A stretch of DNA of 64,000 bases from Leptopterna dolabrata (taxonomy: Eukaryota; Arthropoda; Insecta; Hemiptera; Miridae), in the NCBI GenBank assembly GCA_954871275.1, contig OX940986.1, positions 24,719,183 to 24,783,182 of the forward strand, given 5' to 3'. A program made the position numbers and the translations under genes. Below the pieces are notes generated by a model that did not search any database, had not been told where the DNA came from, and worked only from the letters and a program-made list of their open reading frames with translations. Shown here one piece after another: positions 63,801-63,994 of this stretch. Numbering within the stretch: the first letter of the stretch is position 1; every line of letters starts with the position of its first letter.

Positions 63801-63853
63801 TTACCTGCTGAATCCTTTGGGTACTCCCCATAATCCTCCGGCATGTAAATCAT
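4175..63853 (-). CDS. sls: sallimus (kettin-type titin), 70-exon gene model spanning the window
   Basis: Sallimus/kettin is a giant modular protein of the insect muscle Z-disc and I-band; its Ig-linker modules bind along thin filaments and anchor them to the Z-disc. The translated exons show a long series of I-set Ig domains, each with VEWFxNGKP, a (G/S)xRFxxxxDFGxVxLDI strand pair and a DSGxYxCxAxN motif. Linkers contain LPxGMEKIxxLE-like sequence, which is diagnostic of kettin. Exons 1 to 70 run from 63853 down to 4189, and every junction keeps the frame. I count 35 Ig domains, as in Drosophila kettin. Joined coding length is 14,908 nt, plus 14 nt of read-through to TAA at 4175-4177, or about 4,973 residues; the fly protein is about 540 kDa. 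Longer sallimus isoforms would splice from 4188 to exons outside the window. Family identity is very sure. Exon edges are predicted from sequence only, and exons 1, 2, 39 and 47 are the least certain. Confidence 0.93.
4319..8948 (-). other. sls: sls intron 69 (4.6 kb), inside Ig35
   Basis: No exon or recognisable mobile element on either strand; several TAGGTACCTA-type motifs. GATTCAGAATGCTCT near 4849 is repeated near 9542. Confidence 0.6.
8949..9112 (-). CDS. sls: sls exon 69: Ig35, first half
   Basis: APTLTQMRDVVVAEGASAQ, then FRTQVTGKPVPTIQWYREGD. The B-strand Cys is Thr. Phase 0 exit with donor GTAAAA. Confidence 0.95.
9113..10012 (-). other. sls: sls intron 68
   Basis: A 900-nt intron. 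CTAGCAAAGTGGG at 9351 is also present near 22626, suggesting a small dispersed repeat. Otherwise nothing. Confidence 0.6.
10013..10201 (-). CDS. sls: sls exon 68: Ig34, second half
   Basis: PTVQWFKGNQPIKPSKYFQ, then EDEGVYRCEASNPSGKTSLS. Acceptor TTGTTACAG, donor GTAGGT. Confidence 0.95.
10202..11490 (-). other. sls: sls intron 67
   Basis: A 1.29-kb intron. Open frames of 112-125 codons on the plus strand look random. No repeat identified. Confidence 0.65.
11491..11803 (-). CDS. sls: sls exon 67: Ig33, second half, and Ig34, first half
   Basis: NGKKITSDIRYKVLEEDNTY, then EDSGNYECVAINQAGEARC, a Pro/Gly linker (SPKKGPGATPGKTEPAGP), then APSVIEKLTDQSRKEGQPV and FKCKIAGKP. Confidence 0.96.
11804..12430 (-). 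other. sls: sls intron 66
   Basis: A 627-nt intron; nothing recognisable. Confidence 0.7.
12431..12862 (-). CDS. sls: sls exon 66: Ig32 and Ig33, first half
   Basis: KPAVPPVFTKKIQPCRAFEN, then IQWYREDFPITSSPDLQV and DSGVFSVIAENRGGRAKCSA. A short linker precedes PPSFLTTVQSAAIKAGQ, FDAKIDG and LDVYWLK. Ig32 lacks both Cys residues. GC-rich. Confidence 0.95.
12863..13325 (-). other. sls: sls intron 65
   Basis: A 463-nt intron; nothing recognisable. Confidence 0.7.
13326..13995 (-). CDS. sls: sls exon 65: Gln-rich exon with 90-bp tandem repeats
   Basis: A 670-nt exon. After MPWQKPRNLRTTGRLTTEGE come four 30-residue repeats built on EQQQQNFLQQQVQQRPLQKV followed by a Ser/Thr/Glu/Asp spacer. A polar tail with VQKEVKGDQEITRKISTTET ends at VVQGQV. 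The acceptor GTAGAAGAG is chosen because upstream AG dinucleotides give an in-frame stop. Probably disordered. Confidence 0.9.
13489..13851 (-). repeat. sls: Four 90-bp tandem coding repeats
   Basis: On the plus strand the unit starts TTCTGTTGCTGCTGTTC and repeats about every 90 bases. Three units are nearly identical and the one nearest the 3' end of the gene is more diverged (V to M, R to K changes). Confidence 0.9.
14051..14178 (-). CDS. sls: sls exon 64: spacer continued
   Basis: LEGEQILKENRIRDSSHQFA, then KIARKSVARGMAQSYESN. Donor GTAAGT in phase 2; acceptor AATTTCTAG. Confidence 0.92.
14320..14534 (-). CDS. sls: sls exon 63: charged spacer after Ig31
   Basis: It opens (P)WYDSELVQYQQERQDTELE, followed by Glu/Lys-rich sequence with LAKMKAQPKEEQPGWAQEV. 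It is probably helical or coiled. It separates the main Ig-linker array from Ig32-35. Confidence 0.94.
14535..17595 (-). other. sls: sls intron 62
   Basis: A 3.06-kb intron with no gene. It contains a short perfect-looking hairpin at 15938-15981 and several TAGGTACCTA-like motifs. Confidence 0.65.
15938..15981 (+). repeat. 20-bp inverted repeat (hairpin)
   Basis: AGCTTCTATATTGCGTTTAT is followed after 4 bases by ATAAATGCAATATAGAAGCT, complementary with one mismatch. The stem is too short for a typical pre-miRNA, and the flanks do not extend the pairing. Confidence 0.8.
17596..17782 (-). CDS. sls: sls exon 62: Ig31, second half
   Basis: CKLTYDGMWHLDIPKTRQYD, then TGTVTVVARNSSGEARVE and the linker RGDDYRGVLKNSPR. 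The F-strand Cys is Val. Confidence 0.94.
17958..18129 (-). CDS. sls: sls exon 61: Ig31, first half
   Basis: EEKVEEEKAREAPVFVSKPE, then TVQEGDCARFCCRVTGYPR and VVWLINEHTVVN. Confidence 0.95.
18130..18445 (-). other. sls: sls intron 60
   Basis: A 316-nt intron; nothing recognisable. Confidence 0.7.
18446..18677 (-). CDS. sls: sls exon 60: Ig30, second half, and linker
   Basis: NRFTPIYDFGYVAMNFGW, then EDSGEYLCRATNLYGMDE and linker YDSQLPKGMKSIEKIRELES. Confidence 0.95.
18803..18936 (-). CDS. sls: sls exon 59: Ig30, first half
   Basis: FVTQIQDQTELVEMEATKFE, then CQLAPVGDPNMKVEWFYNG. Confidence 0.95.
19066..19219 (-). CDS. sls: sls exon 58: linker
   Basis: LQNQVPRGMKKSEALMQMEA, then TSEVHLTEEDIYEPEKK and QPPR. 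The linker is longer than average and acidic. Confidence 0.94.
19319..19580 (-). CDS. sls: sls exon 57: Ig29
   Basis: ITSASVGEGEPVRFECKVEP, then IEWYRNGKILPMGHRY and EDSGDYVCRAYNAYGEDFT. Confidence 0.95.
19800..20214 (-). CDS. sls: sls exon 56: Ig28 and linker
   Basis: FIVDLRDFEAQEAGKAHFDC, then IDWFFNGRPFATGSRV, RDVGEYICRATNKWGTA, linker SQLPSGMSGEKLRELERG and EPPKFITH, which starts Ig29. The acceptor is AAG rather than CAG. Confidence 0.95.
20331..20518 (-). CDS. sls: sls exon 55: Ig27 end and linker
   Basis: ATNNHGEAVVSCKLQVRG, then linker EPQLPNTFSSGTESIQKLEE and a Glu/Lys-rich stretch to NPPR. Confidence 0.94.
20623..20981 (-). CDS. sls: sls exon 54: linker and most of Ig27
   Basis: ESQLPKGMEGTIDKIAELEG, then PPEFITQPADLTLVEYS, HFECRLTPINDPSL, VEWFHNGKPLTAGSRF and RDAGLYTCK. 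Ends in phase 0 just before the ATN of the F-G turn. Confidence 0.95.
21203..21578 (-). CDS. sls: sls exon 53: linker end and complete Ig26
   Basis: GMEGGLEKIQSLEESM, then QAPVFTVPLSNIDSLREG, HFEARLTPTDDPKL, VEWFWNNKPLRTGSRF and EDSGEYSCRASNEYGQAV. The Ig is not split by an intron. Confidence 0.95.
21701..21919 (-). CDS. sls: sls exon 52: Ig25, second half, and linker start
   Basis: VEWFYNGKKLPHGHRYR, then HDFGIVILDILYCYAENTG, YECRATNLVG and linker NLILTSQLPE. The donor GTCTGT is weak; the frame joins exon 53 as LPE-GMEGGLEKI. Confidence 0.93.
22743..23746 (+). mobile_element. Pogo/Tc1-like palindromic MITE
   Basis: It begins CACAGTAGAAGTCGC and ends GCGACTTCTACTGTA, close to the pogo/Tigger type of terminus. 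The left arm (to about 23170) is found inverted at about 23390-23746. Shared landmarks are GGTGGGAGGT, AATCGATC...CTATCG, CATTTCAAATGGGAAC and GGAAGTGG. No transposase is seen. Confidence 0.75.
24141..24157 (+). mobile_element. Second pogo-like terminus
   Basis: AAGCAACTTCTACTGTA matches the right end of the adjacent palindromic element. Its left partner is unclear; the outer part (23750-24157) may be a second or larger element. Confidence 0.5.
24172..24430 (-). CDS. sls: sls exon 51: Ig24 end, linker, Ig25 first half
   Basis: YGEDFTRAHVEC ends Ig24, followed by linker LQPDSLQKIRELEAQAGQQ, EPPKFITQITDVTTLKEG and HFEARLTPVNDPNLV. Donor GTTAGT. GC-rich codons. Confidence 0.94.
24431..26298 (-). 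other. sls: sls intron 50 with palindromic element
   Basis: Mostly filled by the long inverted-repeat element at 24488-25569, which begins only 57 nt from the splice acceptor of exon 51. The rest (25570-26298) shows nothing recognisable. Confidence 0.75.
24488..25569 (+). mobile_element. Long-TIR palindromic element, copy 1 of the GCTGCAAA family
   Basis: The left arm (from CGCTGCAAAGTCCTTGTCAC at 24488 to about 24830) is repeated inverted at about 25260-25569, which ends TGTGACCCCGACTTTGCAG. Shared landmarks are TAATTGAAATAGCTATTTTT, CCAATTTTGG, CTAGTGTTATTA and TTTTTGACTC. Between the arms are short AGCGAAGTTC repeats (25200-25260). No transposase is seen. It is non-autonomous and of unknown superfamily. 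Confidence 0.8.
26299..26516 (-). CDS. sls: sls exon 50: Ig24, body
   Basis: SVTGLKDGDSVHFECTLIP, then VEWFHNGRPIRHSTRI, SDFGFVLMDI and HDTGEYVCRAKN. The last codon is split (Lys) with donor GTGAGT. Confidence 0.95.
26517..27677 (-). other. sls: sls intron 49
   Basis: A 1.16-kb intron with no recognisable gene or mobile element. Confidence 0.65.
27678..27865 (-). CDS. sls: sls exon 49: Ig23, second half, and short linker
   Basis: HRIKTVHVFGMVVLEILG, then EDSGVYTCRATNKWGQAE and a very short linker (VDISKGQ) leading into KPKFTTHIK. The LPxGM linker motif is missing between Ig23 and Ig24. Confidence 0.95.
27949..28069 (-). CDS. sls: sls exon 48: Ig23, first half
   Basis: FQDISNLGEGEIAHFEASL, then VGDQTLRVEWFFNGKTIEA. 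Acceptor AATGTTTAG, donor GTAAGT. Confidence 0.94.
28217..28252 (-). CDS. sls: sls exon 47: 36-nt microexon, likely cassette
   Basis: Acceptor CTTTTTGTAG and donor GTATAT enclose exactly 12 codons, IYSPMPPRFITQ, with phase 0 on both sides. PPRFITQ repeats the A-strand motif already supplied by exon 46 (APVFTSQ), so skipping it restores a standard Ig23 start. This suggests optional or alternative use. Confidence 0.75.
28253..28659 (-). other. sls: sls intron 46
   Basis: A 407-nt intron; nothing recognisable besides splice signals. Confidence 0.7.
28660..28949 (-). CDS. sls: sls exon 46: Ig22, second half, and linker
   Basis: SRFKMTSEFGFVTLDLIE, then RDQGIYTCKAWNKSGEAF, linker TQHPKGQEGLGKIQELEES and QAPVFTSQ, the start of Ig23. 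Ends in phase 0. Confidence 0.94.
29052..29324 (-). CDS. sls: sls exon 45: linker and Ig22, first half
   Basis: Linker TQHPQGQAGLEKVQEVDDAY, then KPVWTTPLQPEFNLGEA, HLEATVEPKEDPNL and IEWYFNGKALEH. Confidence 0.95.
29421..29597 (-). CDS. sls: sls exon 44: Ig21, second half
   Basis: FFANGKLLPTGARF, then HDFGFVTLDINS and EDSGIYTVKATNSKGQAST. The core Trp is Phe (IEFFANG) and the F-strand Cys is Val. Confidence 0.94.
29791..30006 (-). CDS. sls: sls exon 43: linker and Ig21, first half
   Basis: Linker DRHWLLANSLRPEALPLIDA, then EGPVFISHLNN and HFECRVEPAKDPTLNIE. The acceptor (GATGTTAAAG) has a poor pyrimidine tract but gives the correct phase and a linker of normal length. Confidence 0.88.
30091..30234 (-). 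CDS. sls: sls exon 42: Ig20, second half
   Basis: A 144-nt exon. TRIRSTFDFGLVTLSVNG, then DDSAIYTCKATNLLGEAVS. Donor GTTAAT is weak. Confidence 0.94.
30352..30609 (-). CDS. sls: sls exon 41: linker and Ig20, first half
   Basis: A 258-nt exon. Linker GEPLQPDAWQKIQLKEAEMN, then MPPVFTKHLSNAENLVEG, YLEALVEPKADPNL and IEWFKNGKSITT. Confidence 0.95.
30705..30848 (-). CDS. sls: sls exon 40: Ig19, second half
   Basis: A 144-nt exon. SRFHTTNDFGFVTLDIM, then EDSGIYMCKAINAAGEAVS. Confidence 0.96.
30849..31523 (-). other. sls: Intron region around microexon 39
   Basis: Apart from the 51-nt candidate exon at 31281-31331, this region has no recognisable feature. Confidence 0.6.
31281..31331 (-). CDS. 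sls: sls exon 39: candidate 51-nt cassette exon within Ig19
   Basis: The acceptor ATGTTTTTAG and donor GTGAGT flank 51 nt that are open in the required phase (1 to 1). They would add ASSGPKSQDKPKEIPC plus split codons between VELKM and SRFHTT, in the C-C' loop. Skipping also keeps the frame. Splice signals and openness support it; no Ig strand is encoded, so it may be alternatively used or a chance match. Confidence 0.6.
31524..31778 (-). CDS. sls: sls exon 38: linker and Ig19, first half
   Basis: Linker ETQHPEGMKKIQQLEEGKE, then KPIFTNLLTGPSELWEG, HFEARVVPVGDPTM and YLWYCNGVELKM. The donor GTGAGT leaves one G, which can join either exon 39 or exon 40. Confidence 0.95.
31939..32337 (-). CDS. 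sls: sls exon 37: linker and complete Ig18
   Basis: A 399-nt whole-module exon. Linker ESQRPEGLEKIKQLEAGPQ, then RPVFTQSLANIDGVAEG, HFECRLIPVGDPTL, VEWFRNEKLLEDSSRI and DEGVYMCRASNALGEAVT. Confidence 0.95.
32472..32730 (-). CDS. sls: sls exon 36: Ig17, remainder
   Basis: GTKEIAEGQTAHFEAQIEP, then IEIYHNGKPLGSASRY, DFGYFALDI and AGEYTVKAINKLGSCVS. Both conserved Cys positions are replaced (Ala and Val). The core Trp of VEW is Ile here (IEIYHNG), which is unusual. Confidence 0.94.
32829..33403 (+). mobile_element. Foldback (inverted-repeat) element
   Basis: The segment from about 32840 to 32945 (AGGAAAGCCCTAAATCG..., GAATTACAGTTTC, ATTCATGAAGCATAA) recurs inverted at about 33200-33345. Inside is a second inverted pair around TACAAAAGTACCTATCAAC (32957-33000 and 33085-33130) and several copies of TAAATTATTACACAACGG. 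The right end, TAATAATTTGCAGC, is the inverse of the terminus GCTGCAAATTATTA. It has no coding capacity and is non-autonomous. Confidence 0.75.
33819..33892 (+). repeat. (TA)n microsatellite
   Basis: About 37 uninterrupted TA dinucleotides within an AT-rich stretch. Confidence 0.97.
34295..34535 (+). repeat. Dispersed repeat, copy 1
   Basis: Shares CCGAGCTTCGCGGACCAACT, GGACCTACAAACCAAATT and TTTTGGTTCATGGTAA with 56986-57240, in the same order and orientation. The class is unknown and it has no coding capacity. Confidence 0.8.
34595..34734 (-). CDS. sls: sls exon 35: linker and start of Ig17
   Basis: Linker LLETQHPEGLEKIRELEAQG, then TPPRFVTELR. Ends in phase 0 with donor GTGAGC. Confidence 0.94.
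34855..35111 (-). CDS. sls: sls exon 34: Ig16, remainder
   Basis: SLENLKEGEHAHLECRVEP, then VEP-INDPHMKIEWFVNG, GHRFRTTHDFGYVALDIL and EDSGTYMCKATNKMGEAV. Confidence 0.95.
35202..35340 (-). CDS. sls: sls exon 33: linker and start of Ig16
   Basis: Linker LDTLDEQRLKKIRELEHYE, then QKPVFLTPLT. It ends after the first strand in phase 2; the donor is GTAAAT. Confidence 0.93.
35341..35805 (-). other. sls: sls intron 32
   Basis: A 465-nt intron; nothing recognisable. Confidence 0.7.
35806..35949 (-). CDS. sls: sls exon 32: Ig15, second half
   Basis: A 144-nt exon. HRFKTIYDFGFVAMDVLY, then EDSGTYMCKARNAAGEAVT. Confidence 0.96.
36091..36348 (-). CDS. sls: sls exon 31: linker and Ig15, first half
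   Basis: A 258-nt exon. Linker DTQHKEALQKIQYLESDSR, then KPQFGRPLKNVEHLPEG, HLEATLTPVNDPTM and VEWFRNGRPIPQ. Confidence 0.95.
36533..36744 (-). CDS. sls: sls exon 30: Ig14, remainder
   Basis: IEPYPDPNLKVEWLHNGQP, then GHRFRTTYDFGFAALDI and EDTGEYTCRATNKLGQAVS. Confidence 0.95.
36862..37051 (-). CDS. sls: sls exon 29: linker and Ig14, N-terminal part
   Basis: Linker DSQHEAALQKLQALEDST, then KPNFTAKLNGPTQLVEG and HYECR. It ends within the B strand, earlier than the usual split. Donor GTTTGT. Confidence 0.93.
37240..37383 (-). CDS. sls: sls exon 28: Ig13, second half
   Basis: A 144-nt exon. NRVSTMHDFGYVALNMKY, then EDSGTYTCRAKNDLGEAVT. Confidence 0.96.
37492..37743 (-). CDS. sls: sls exon 27: linker and Ig13, first half
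   Basis: Linker ESQHESALTRLNQFEDRQ, then QAPVFTQPMRDLRTTEN, HFEARLIPVGDPRL and VEWLRNGVPIAA. Confidence 0.95.
37915..38095 (-). CDS. sls: sls exon 26: Ig12, second half
   Basis: VEWFHNGQPVKSGSRF, then EDSGTYTCRAKNINGEAVT. Acceptor TTTCATAG, donor GTAAGT. Confidence 0.95.
38253..38470 (-). CDS. sls: sls exon 25: linker and Ig12, first half
   Basis: Linker TQNEMGLEQIQYLEDRSR, then QAPVFTSSLKHCEIKEG and HFECRLIPVSDNTMK. The donor GTGGAT is weak but gives MK-VEWFHNG across the junction. Confidence 0.93.
38565..38708 (-). CDS. sls: sls exon 24: Ig11, second half
   Basis: A 144-nt exon. HRFRPIHDFGYVALDI, then EEDSGTYTCRATNMLGYDE. Confidence 0.96.
38862..39119 (-). CDS. sls: sls exon 23: linker and Ig11, first half
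   Basis: A 258-nt exon. Linker ESQHPGGLEKIQYLEDASR, then RPRFVTKPKSIEAMREGG, HFECKLEPVTDSNL and VEWYKNGRPIIV. Confidence 0.95.
39224..39626 (-). CDS. sls: sls exon 22: linker and complete Ig10
   Basis: A 403-nt exon. Linker TDTQNENSLEQIQYLEDS, then SAPVFTRSLHNIEN, HLECRLQPVGDPTM, VDWFVNGKPVRVGHRF and DSGVYTCQARNQLGEAVT. The introns that usually split the Ig are absent. Confidence 0.95.
39730..40124 (-). CDS. sls: sls exon 21: linker and complete Ig9
   Basis: A 395-nt exon carrying a whole module. The divergent linker (SMHHGAYDKTKQIEQHRH) lacks the usual LPxGM motif. It is followed by KPIFVTPLSD, HLECRLEPMGDPTM, VEWFQNGKPITIGSRF and GEYTVRATNHLGSAHTSA. No intron splits this Ig. Confidence 0.95.
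40236..40416 (-). CDS. sls: sls exon 20: Ig8, second half
   Basis: IEWYFNGKVLQTANRIQ, then EDAGTYTVVARNALGEAQ. The F-strand Cys is Val and the B-strand Cys is Ala. Confidence 0.94.
40529..40676 (-). CDS. sls: sls exon 19: Ig8, first half
   Basis: KPRFLGPMKGTNRIVEG, then HFEARVEPLSDTTMK, ending right before the core VEW/IEW motif. The donor GTATGG is weak. Confidence 0.92.
40761..40977 (-). CDS. sls: sls exon 18: Ig7, second half, and linker
   Basis: HVATHDMGRYTCRAYNTLG, then the linker SDSQHTSSLQKIQHLEES. Unusually, the linker shares an exon with the preceding Ig; the donor GTATAG ends in phase 2. Confidence 0.94.
41105..41377 (-). CDS. sls: sls exon 17: linker and Ig7, first half
   Basis: Linker YIESVEALEAYTQQAHM, then SPPVFQSQVQDQLNIKEGG, HFEARLEPVGDSTL and VEWYKDGRPVEA. 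Confidence 0.95.
41496..41639 (-). CDS. sls: sls exon 16: Ig6, second half
   Basis: A 144-nt exon with NFGYVSLNILHLRSEDTG and YTVRAVNRWGEAVS. Ig6 lacks both conserved Cys residues (B strand Ala, F strand Val). Confidence 0.95.
41731..41988 (-). CDS. sls: sls exon 15: linker and Ig6, first half
   Basis: A 258-nt exon with linker SLQYITQLEDYSKYQR, then PQFIRPLKDLGQLQEG, HFEAQLTPVSDPTM and VDWFKDGKPITA. Donor GTAAGT in phase 1. Confidence 0.95.
42139..42282 (-). CDS. sls: sls exon 14: Ig5, second half (GC donor)
   Basis: A 144-nt exon with SRITTTFRFGFIALDM and PEDAGEYACVVVSATGNAQ. The donor is GCAAGT rather than GT. No GT in the right phase exists nearby, so this is a GC-AG intron. The next exon continues in frame as TVTGRVSIDQK. 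Confidence 0.92.
42421..42650 (-). CDS. sls: sls exon 13: linker and Ig5, first half
   Basis: Linker PAPEPEIIYLRHVERAAPR, then PPPQFIIPLSD, HFEARVEPVGDPTM and QWYHNGKVLPA. From here the standard kettin Ig-linker architecture begins. Confidence 0.94.
42781..43019 (-). CDS. sls: sls exon 12: Ig4, second half, and Pro-rich linker
   Basis: TLEILAAKAQDAGWYQCMAQ, then a linker with SRLHLPTPTTVIQPE. The donor GTGAGT splits the Glu codon. Confidence 0.93.
43218..43364 (-). CDS. sls: sls exon 11: Ig4, first half
   Basis: CKLNVIEKELVVAPKFVQRF, then SIKEGEPVSLTARAVG and PNITWQK. Ig4 has Ala in place of the B-strand Cys (LTAR). Acceptor GGTTTTAG, donor GTAAGA. Confidence 0.93.
43365..44589 (-). other. 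sls: sls intron 10
   Basis: A 1.2-kb intron with no recognisable gene or repeat. Confidence 0.65.
44590..44727 (-). CDS. sls: sls exon 10: Ig3, second half
   Basis: MITNVSRADSGIVTCVARNK, then AGETSFE. The donor is the non-optimal GTCAGT; it is chosen over the nearby A|GTAAAA because only it gives phase 0 and the continuous ETSFECKLNVIEKE, a reading typical of kettin at this point. Confidence 0.88.
44728..45051 (-). other. sls: sls intron 9
   Basis: A 324-nt intron; nothing recognisable. Confidence 0.7.
45052..45232 (-). CDS. sls: sls exon 9: Ig3, first half
   Basis: IAPNFARTCSDRDVSES, then FDCRVTGRPYPEVTWYING: the A to C strands with the B-strand Cys and the core Trp. Donor GTGAGT, ends in phase 0. 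Confidence 0.94.
45436..45502 (-). CDS. sls: sls exon 8: short inter-Ig segment
   Basis: A 67-nt exon encoding VVTSAYLAVEPSATYEQ. It completes the end of Ig2 and starts the linker to Ig3. Acceptor ATATTTCAG, donor GTGAGC. Confidence 0.88.
45650..45794 (-). CDS. sls: sls exon 7: Ig2, second half
   Basis: LTWFKNGKRLVF, then QLRISQVNSQDSGHYTMLAE. Neither the B nor the F strand of Ig2 carries the usual Cys. Donor GTACTT leaves G. Confidence 0.93.
45795..46444 (-). other. sls: sls intron 6
   Basis: A 650-nt intron with nothing recognisable. Confidence 0.7.
46445..46675 (-). CDS. sls: sls exon 6: linker and Ig2, first half
   Basis: Encodes a charged segment with FEYRLLREVSFRESLTRR, then PPQVAAKPRNSKLQEGADA and TATVPGNPRPR, the start of Ig2. 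Codons are GC-richer than the surroundings. Phase 0 at both ends; donor GTATGT. Confidence 0.92.
46676..47866 (-). other. sls: sls intron 5 with SINE-like insertion
   Basis: Holds a tRNA-like SINE head at 47598-47674 on the minus strand. The remainder has no recognisable feature. Confidence 0.65.
47521..47674 (-). mobile_element. tRNA-derived SINE-like sequence
   Basis: On the minus strand TAGCCAAGTGG resembles a pol III A box and GGTTCGAATCC is a perfect B box about 40 nt later. The 77 nt from GGAGAGC to GTTCTCC could pair at the ends, but the T stem does not form, so this is not a functional tRNA. The downstream body limits are unclear. Confidence 0.5.
47867..48081 (-). CDS. sls: sls exon 5: Gln/Met-rich spacer
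   Basis: A low-complexity region between Ig1 and Ig2. It opens with VAVPVQPQGFRRDTQ and then has repeated QQQ, MQQ and MQT units before YANGFATYEE. It is probably disordered. Acceptor TTTCTGCAG, donor GTAAGT. Such Q-rich spacers in the N-terminal part of sallimus are expected to vary between species. Confidence 0.9.
48082..48667 (-). other. sls: sls intron 4
   Basis: A 586-nt intron with no recognisable element. Confidence 0.7.
48668..48820 (-). CDS. sls: sls exon 4: Ig1, second half
   Basis: Contains ISRIGPGDEGEYTC and RNQLGEAMCSVYIQPE, the E to G strands of Ig1. Acceptor TGTTTCAG, donor GTACTT, phase 1 at both ends. Confidence 0.92.
48821..49175 (-). other. sls: sls intron 3
   Basis: A 355-nt intron splitting Ig1 between the C and C' strands. 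Nothing else is recognisable. Confidence 0.75.
49176..49318 (-). CDS. sls: sls exon 3: Ig1, first half
   Basis: Encodes PPVFERVF, then FAQGGDALFEGRVTG and VISWTRKGAPL: the A to C strands of an I-set Ig. Acceptor TTTTTTCCAG; donor GTTAGT leaves one G, giving Ala across the junction with exon 4. The B-strand Cys is replaced by Gly (FEG). Confidence 0.9.
49319..51424 (-). other. sls: sls intron 2
   Basis: About 2.1 kb with no recognisable gene. It contains a GT microsatellite followed by a G run (49554-49593); the rest is ordinary AT-rich sequence. Confidence 0.6.
49554..49593 (+). repeat. (GT)n microsatellite with poly-G tail
   Basis: About 13 GT units run directly into about 13 G residues. 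Such tracts are prone to length variation and sequencing error. Confidence 0.95.
51425..51467 (-). CDS. sls: sls exon 2, N-terminal microexon
   Basis: A 43-nt exon with acceptor TTTTTGTTGCAG and donor GTAAGT. It encodes QGMVVQEGMIVQG plus split codons at both ends, and joins exon 3 as QGY-PNGTPPVF. Its placement rests on strong splice sites and phase agreement on both sides. Confidence 0.7.
53861..54064 (+). mobile_element. MITE-like palindrome with about 75-bp arms
   Basis: The left arm (53861-53935) contains ACTGTCCTACGATAAG and TTTTTCTATGATTTTT. The right arm (53986-54064) is its inverse, AAATCATAGAAAAATAAC and CTTATCGTAGGACAGT. A 50-nt loop separates them. No coding capacity. Confidence 0.85.
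55300..55400 (+). other. GC-rich patch in intron 1
   Basis: CGCCGGCGCGCCGCGAAGG and neighbouring sequence stand out from the AT-rich intron. No ORF or splice pattern was identified; it could be an alternative promoter or enhancer, or a repeat fragment. Confidence 0.35.
55620..55818 (+). mobile_element. Non-LTR element 3' end with (TTCTA)n tail
   Basis: The stretch ends CTGTCAATAAATTGATATTC and runs into a TTCTA pentanucleotide array (55795-55818), a pattern typical of LINE or SINE 3' tails. The upstream limit is unclear. Confidence 0.5.
56480..56700 (+). mobile_element. Partial copy of the foldback element
   Basis: Begins AACGCTGCAAATTATTACAC and contains GAAAAGCCCTAAATCGA, GGAATTTACAGTTTC and GTTGTTATTCATGAAG, matching 32840-32945. 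One arm only. Confidence 0.75.
56986..57240 (+). repeat. Dispersed repeat, copy 2
   Basis: Matches 34295-34535 across GAGCTTCGCGGACCAACTAG, GGACCTACAAACCAAATT and TTATTGAAAATA. Same orientation. Confidence 0.8.
60512..60548 (+). mobile_element. Fragment with GCTGCAAA-type terminus
   Basis: ATGCTGCAAATTCTTTACAT followed by CCGTTTATTAATCTCTG resembles the terminus at 56480. Short fragment only. Confidence 0.45.
60644..61256 (+). mobile_element. Copy 2 of the long-TIR GCTGCAAA family
   Basis: Starts CGCTGCAAAGTCCTTGTCAC and follows the arm of the element at 24488. It then continues through CACCCCTGGGTATATTCCGA and TTTTTTGCTGAGCGAATAC, which occur in copy 1 inverted. It seems to lack the second arm. 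Confidence 0.75.
63805..63853 (-). CDS. sls: sls exon 1 (putative), initiator Met
   Basis: Encodes MIYMPEDYGEYPKDSA and leaves one base (G), followed by the donor GTAAAC. That phase joins exon 2 cleanly as PKDSA-VQGMVV. The start was chosen because an in-frame TGA lies upstream and the Kozak context is good. The resulting total length fits kettin. No transcript proof is possible here and a 12-kb intron follows, so another first exon could exist. Confidence 0.55.
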
Positions 63854-63992
63854 TTTCTCCGCAAATAAATCCCAACGCGCAGCACCTACCGAAATGGGCT
63901 CTCACCTCAGCGAACTTTTTGAAATAGTAAGACAAAAATATGGAAGGATTTCGCGGGAAGGATCTTGTACGTGGAACGGGCTCAACTCAACT
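63854..63992 (-). other. sls: Putative 5' UTR of sls
   Basis: This stretch lies between the candidate initiator and the ATG at 63853. An in-frame TGA occurs upstream of the ATG (in GAGGTGAGAGCC near 63908), which supports that ATG as the first possible start in this exon. The ATG has A at -3. Confidence 0.35.
63961..63965 (-). promoter_or_regulatory. sls: Candidate downstream promoter element (DPE)
   Basis: AGATC on the minus strand fits the RGWYV consensus and lies at +28 to +32 from the A of the TCAGTT initiator, the strict spacing that DPE promoters require. No TATA box can be judged because the sequence stops. Confidence 0.33.
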
Positions 63993-63994
63993 GA
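63989..63994 (-). promoter_or_regulatory. sls: Candidate initiator element and start of transcription
   Basis: The minus strand reads TCAGTT, which matches the arthropod initiator TCAKTY and puts +1 at 63992. A downstream promoter element match sits at exactly +28 (see 63961-63965). The start codon would follow about 140 nt later. This is a motif match only, and the window ends 6 bases upstream. Confidence 0.35.

Larger units (their letters stand above)
51468..63804 (-). other. sls: sls intron 1 (12.3 kb), repeat-rich
   Basis: No reliable exon was found on either strand. It holds a short-stem MITE-like palindrome (53861-54064), a LINE/SINE-like tail (55620-55818), a GC-rich patch (55300-55400), and two copies of elements with the GCTGCAAA terminus (56480-56700, 60644-61256). 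A dispersed repeat shared with the intron before exon 36 lies at 56986-57240. Poly-C runs occur near 56566 and 61658. The open frames here look random. Confidence 0.6.
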
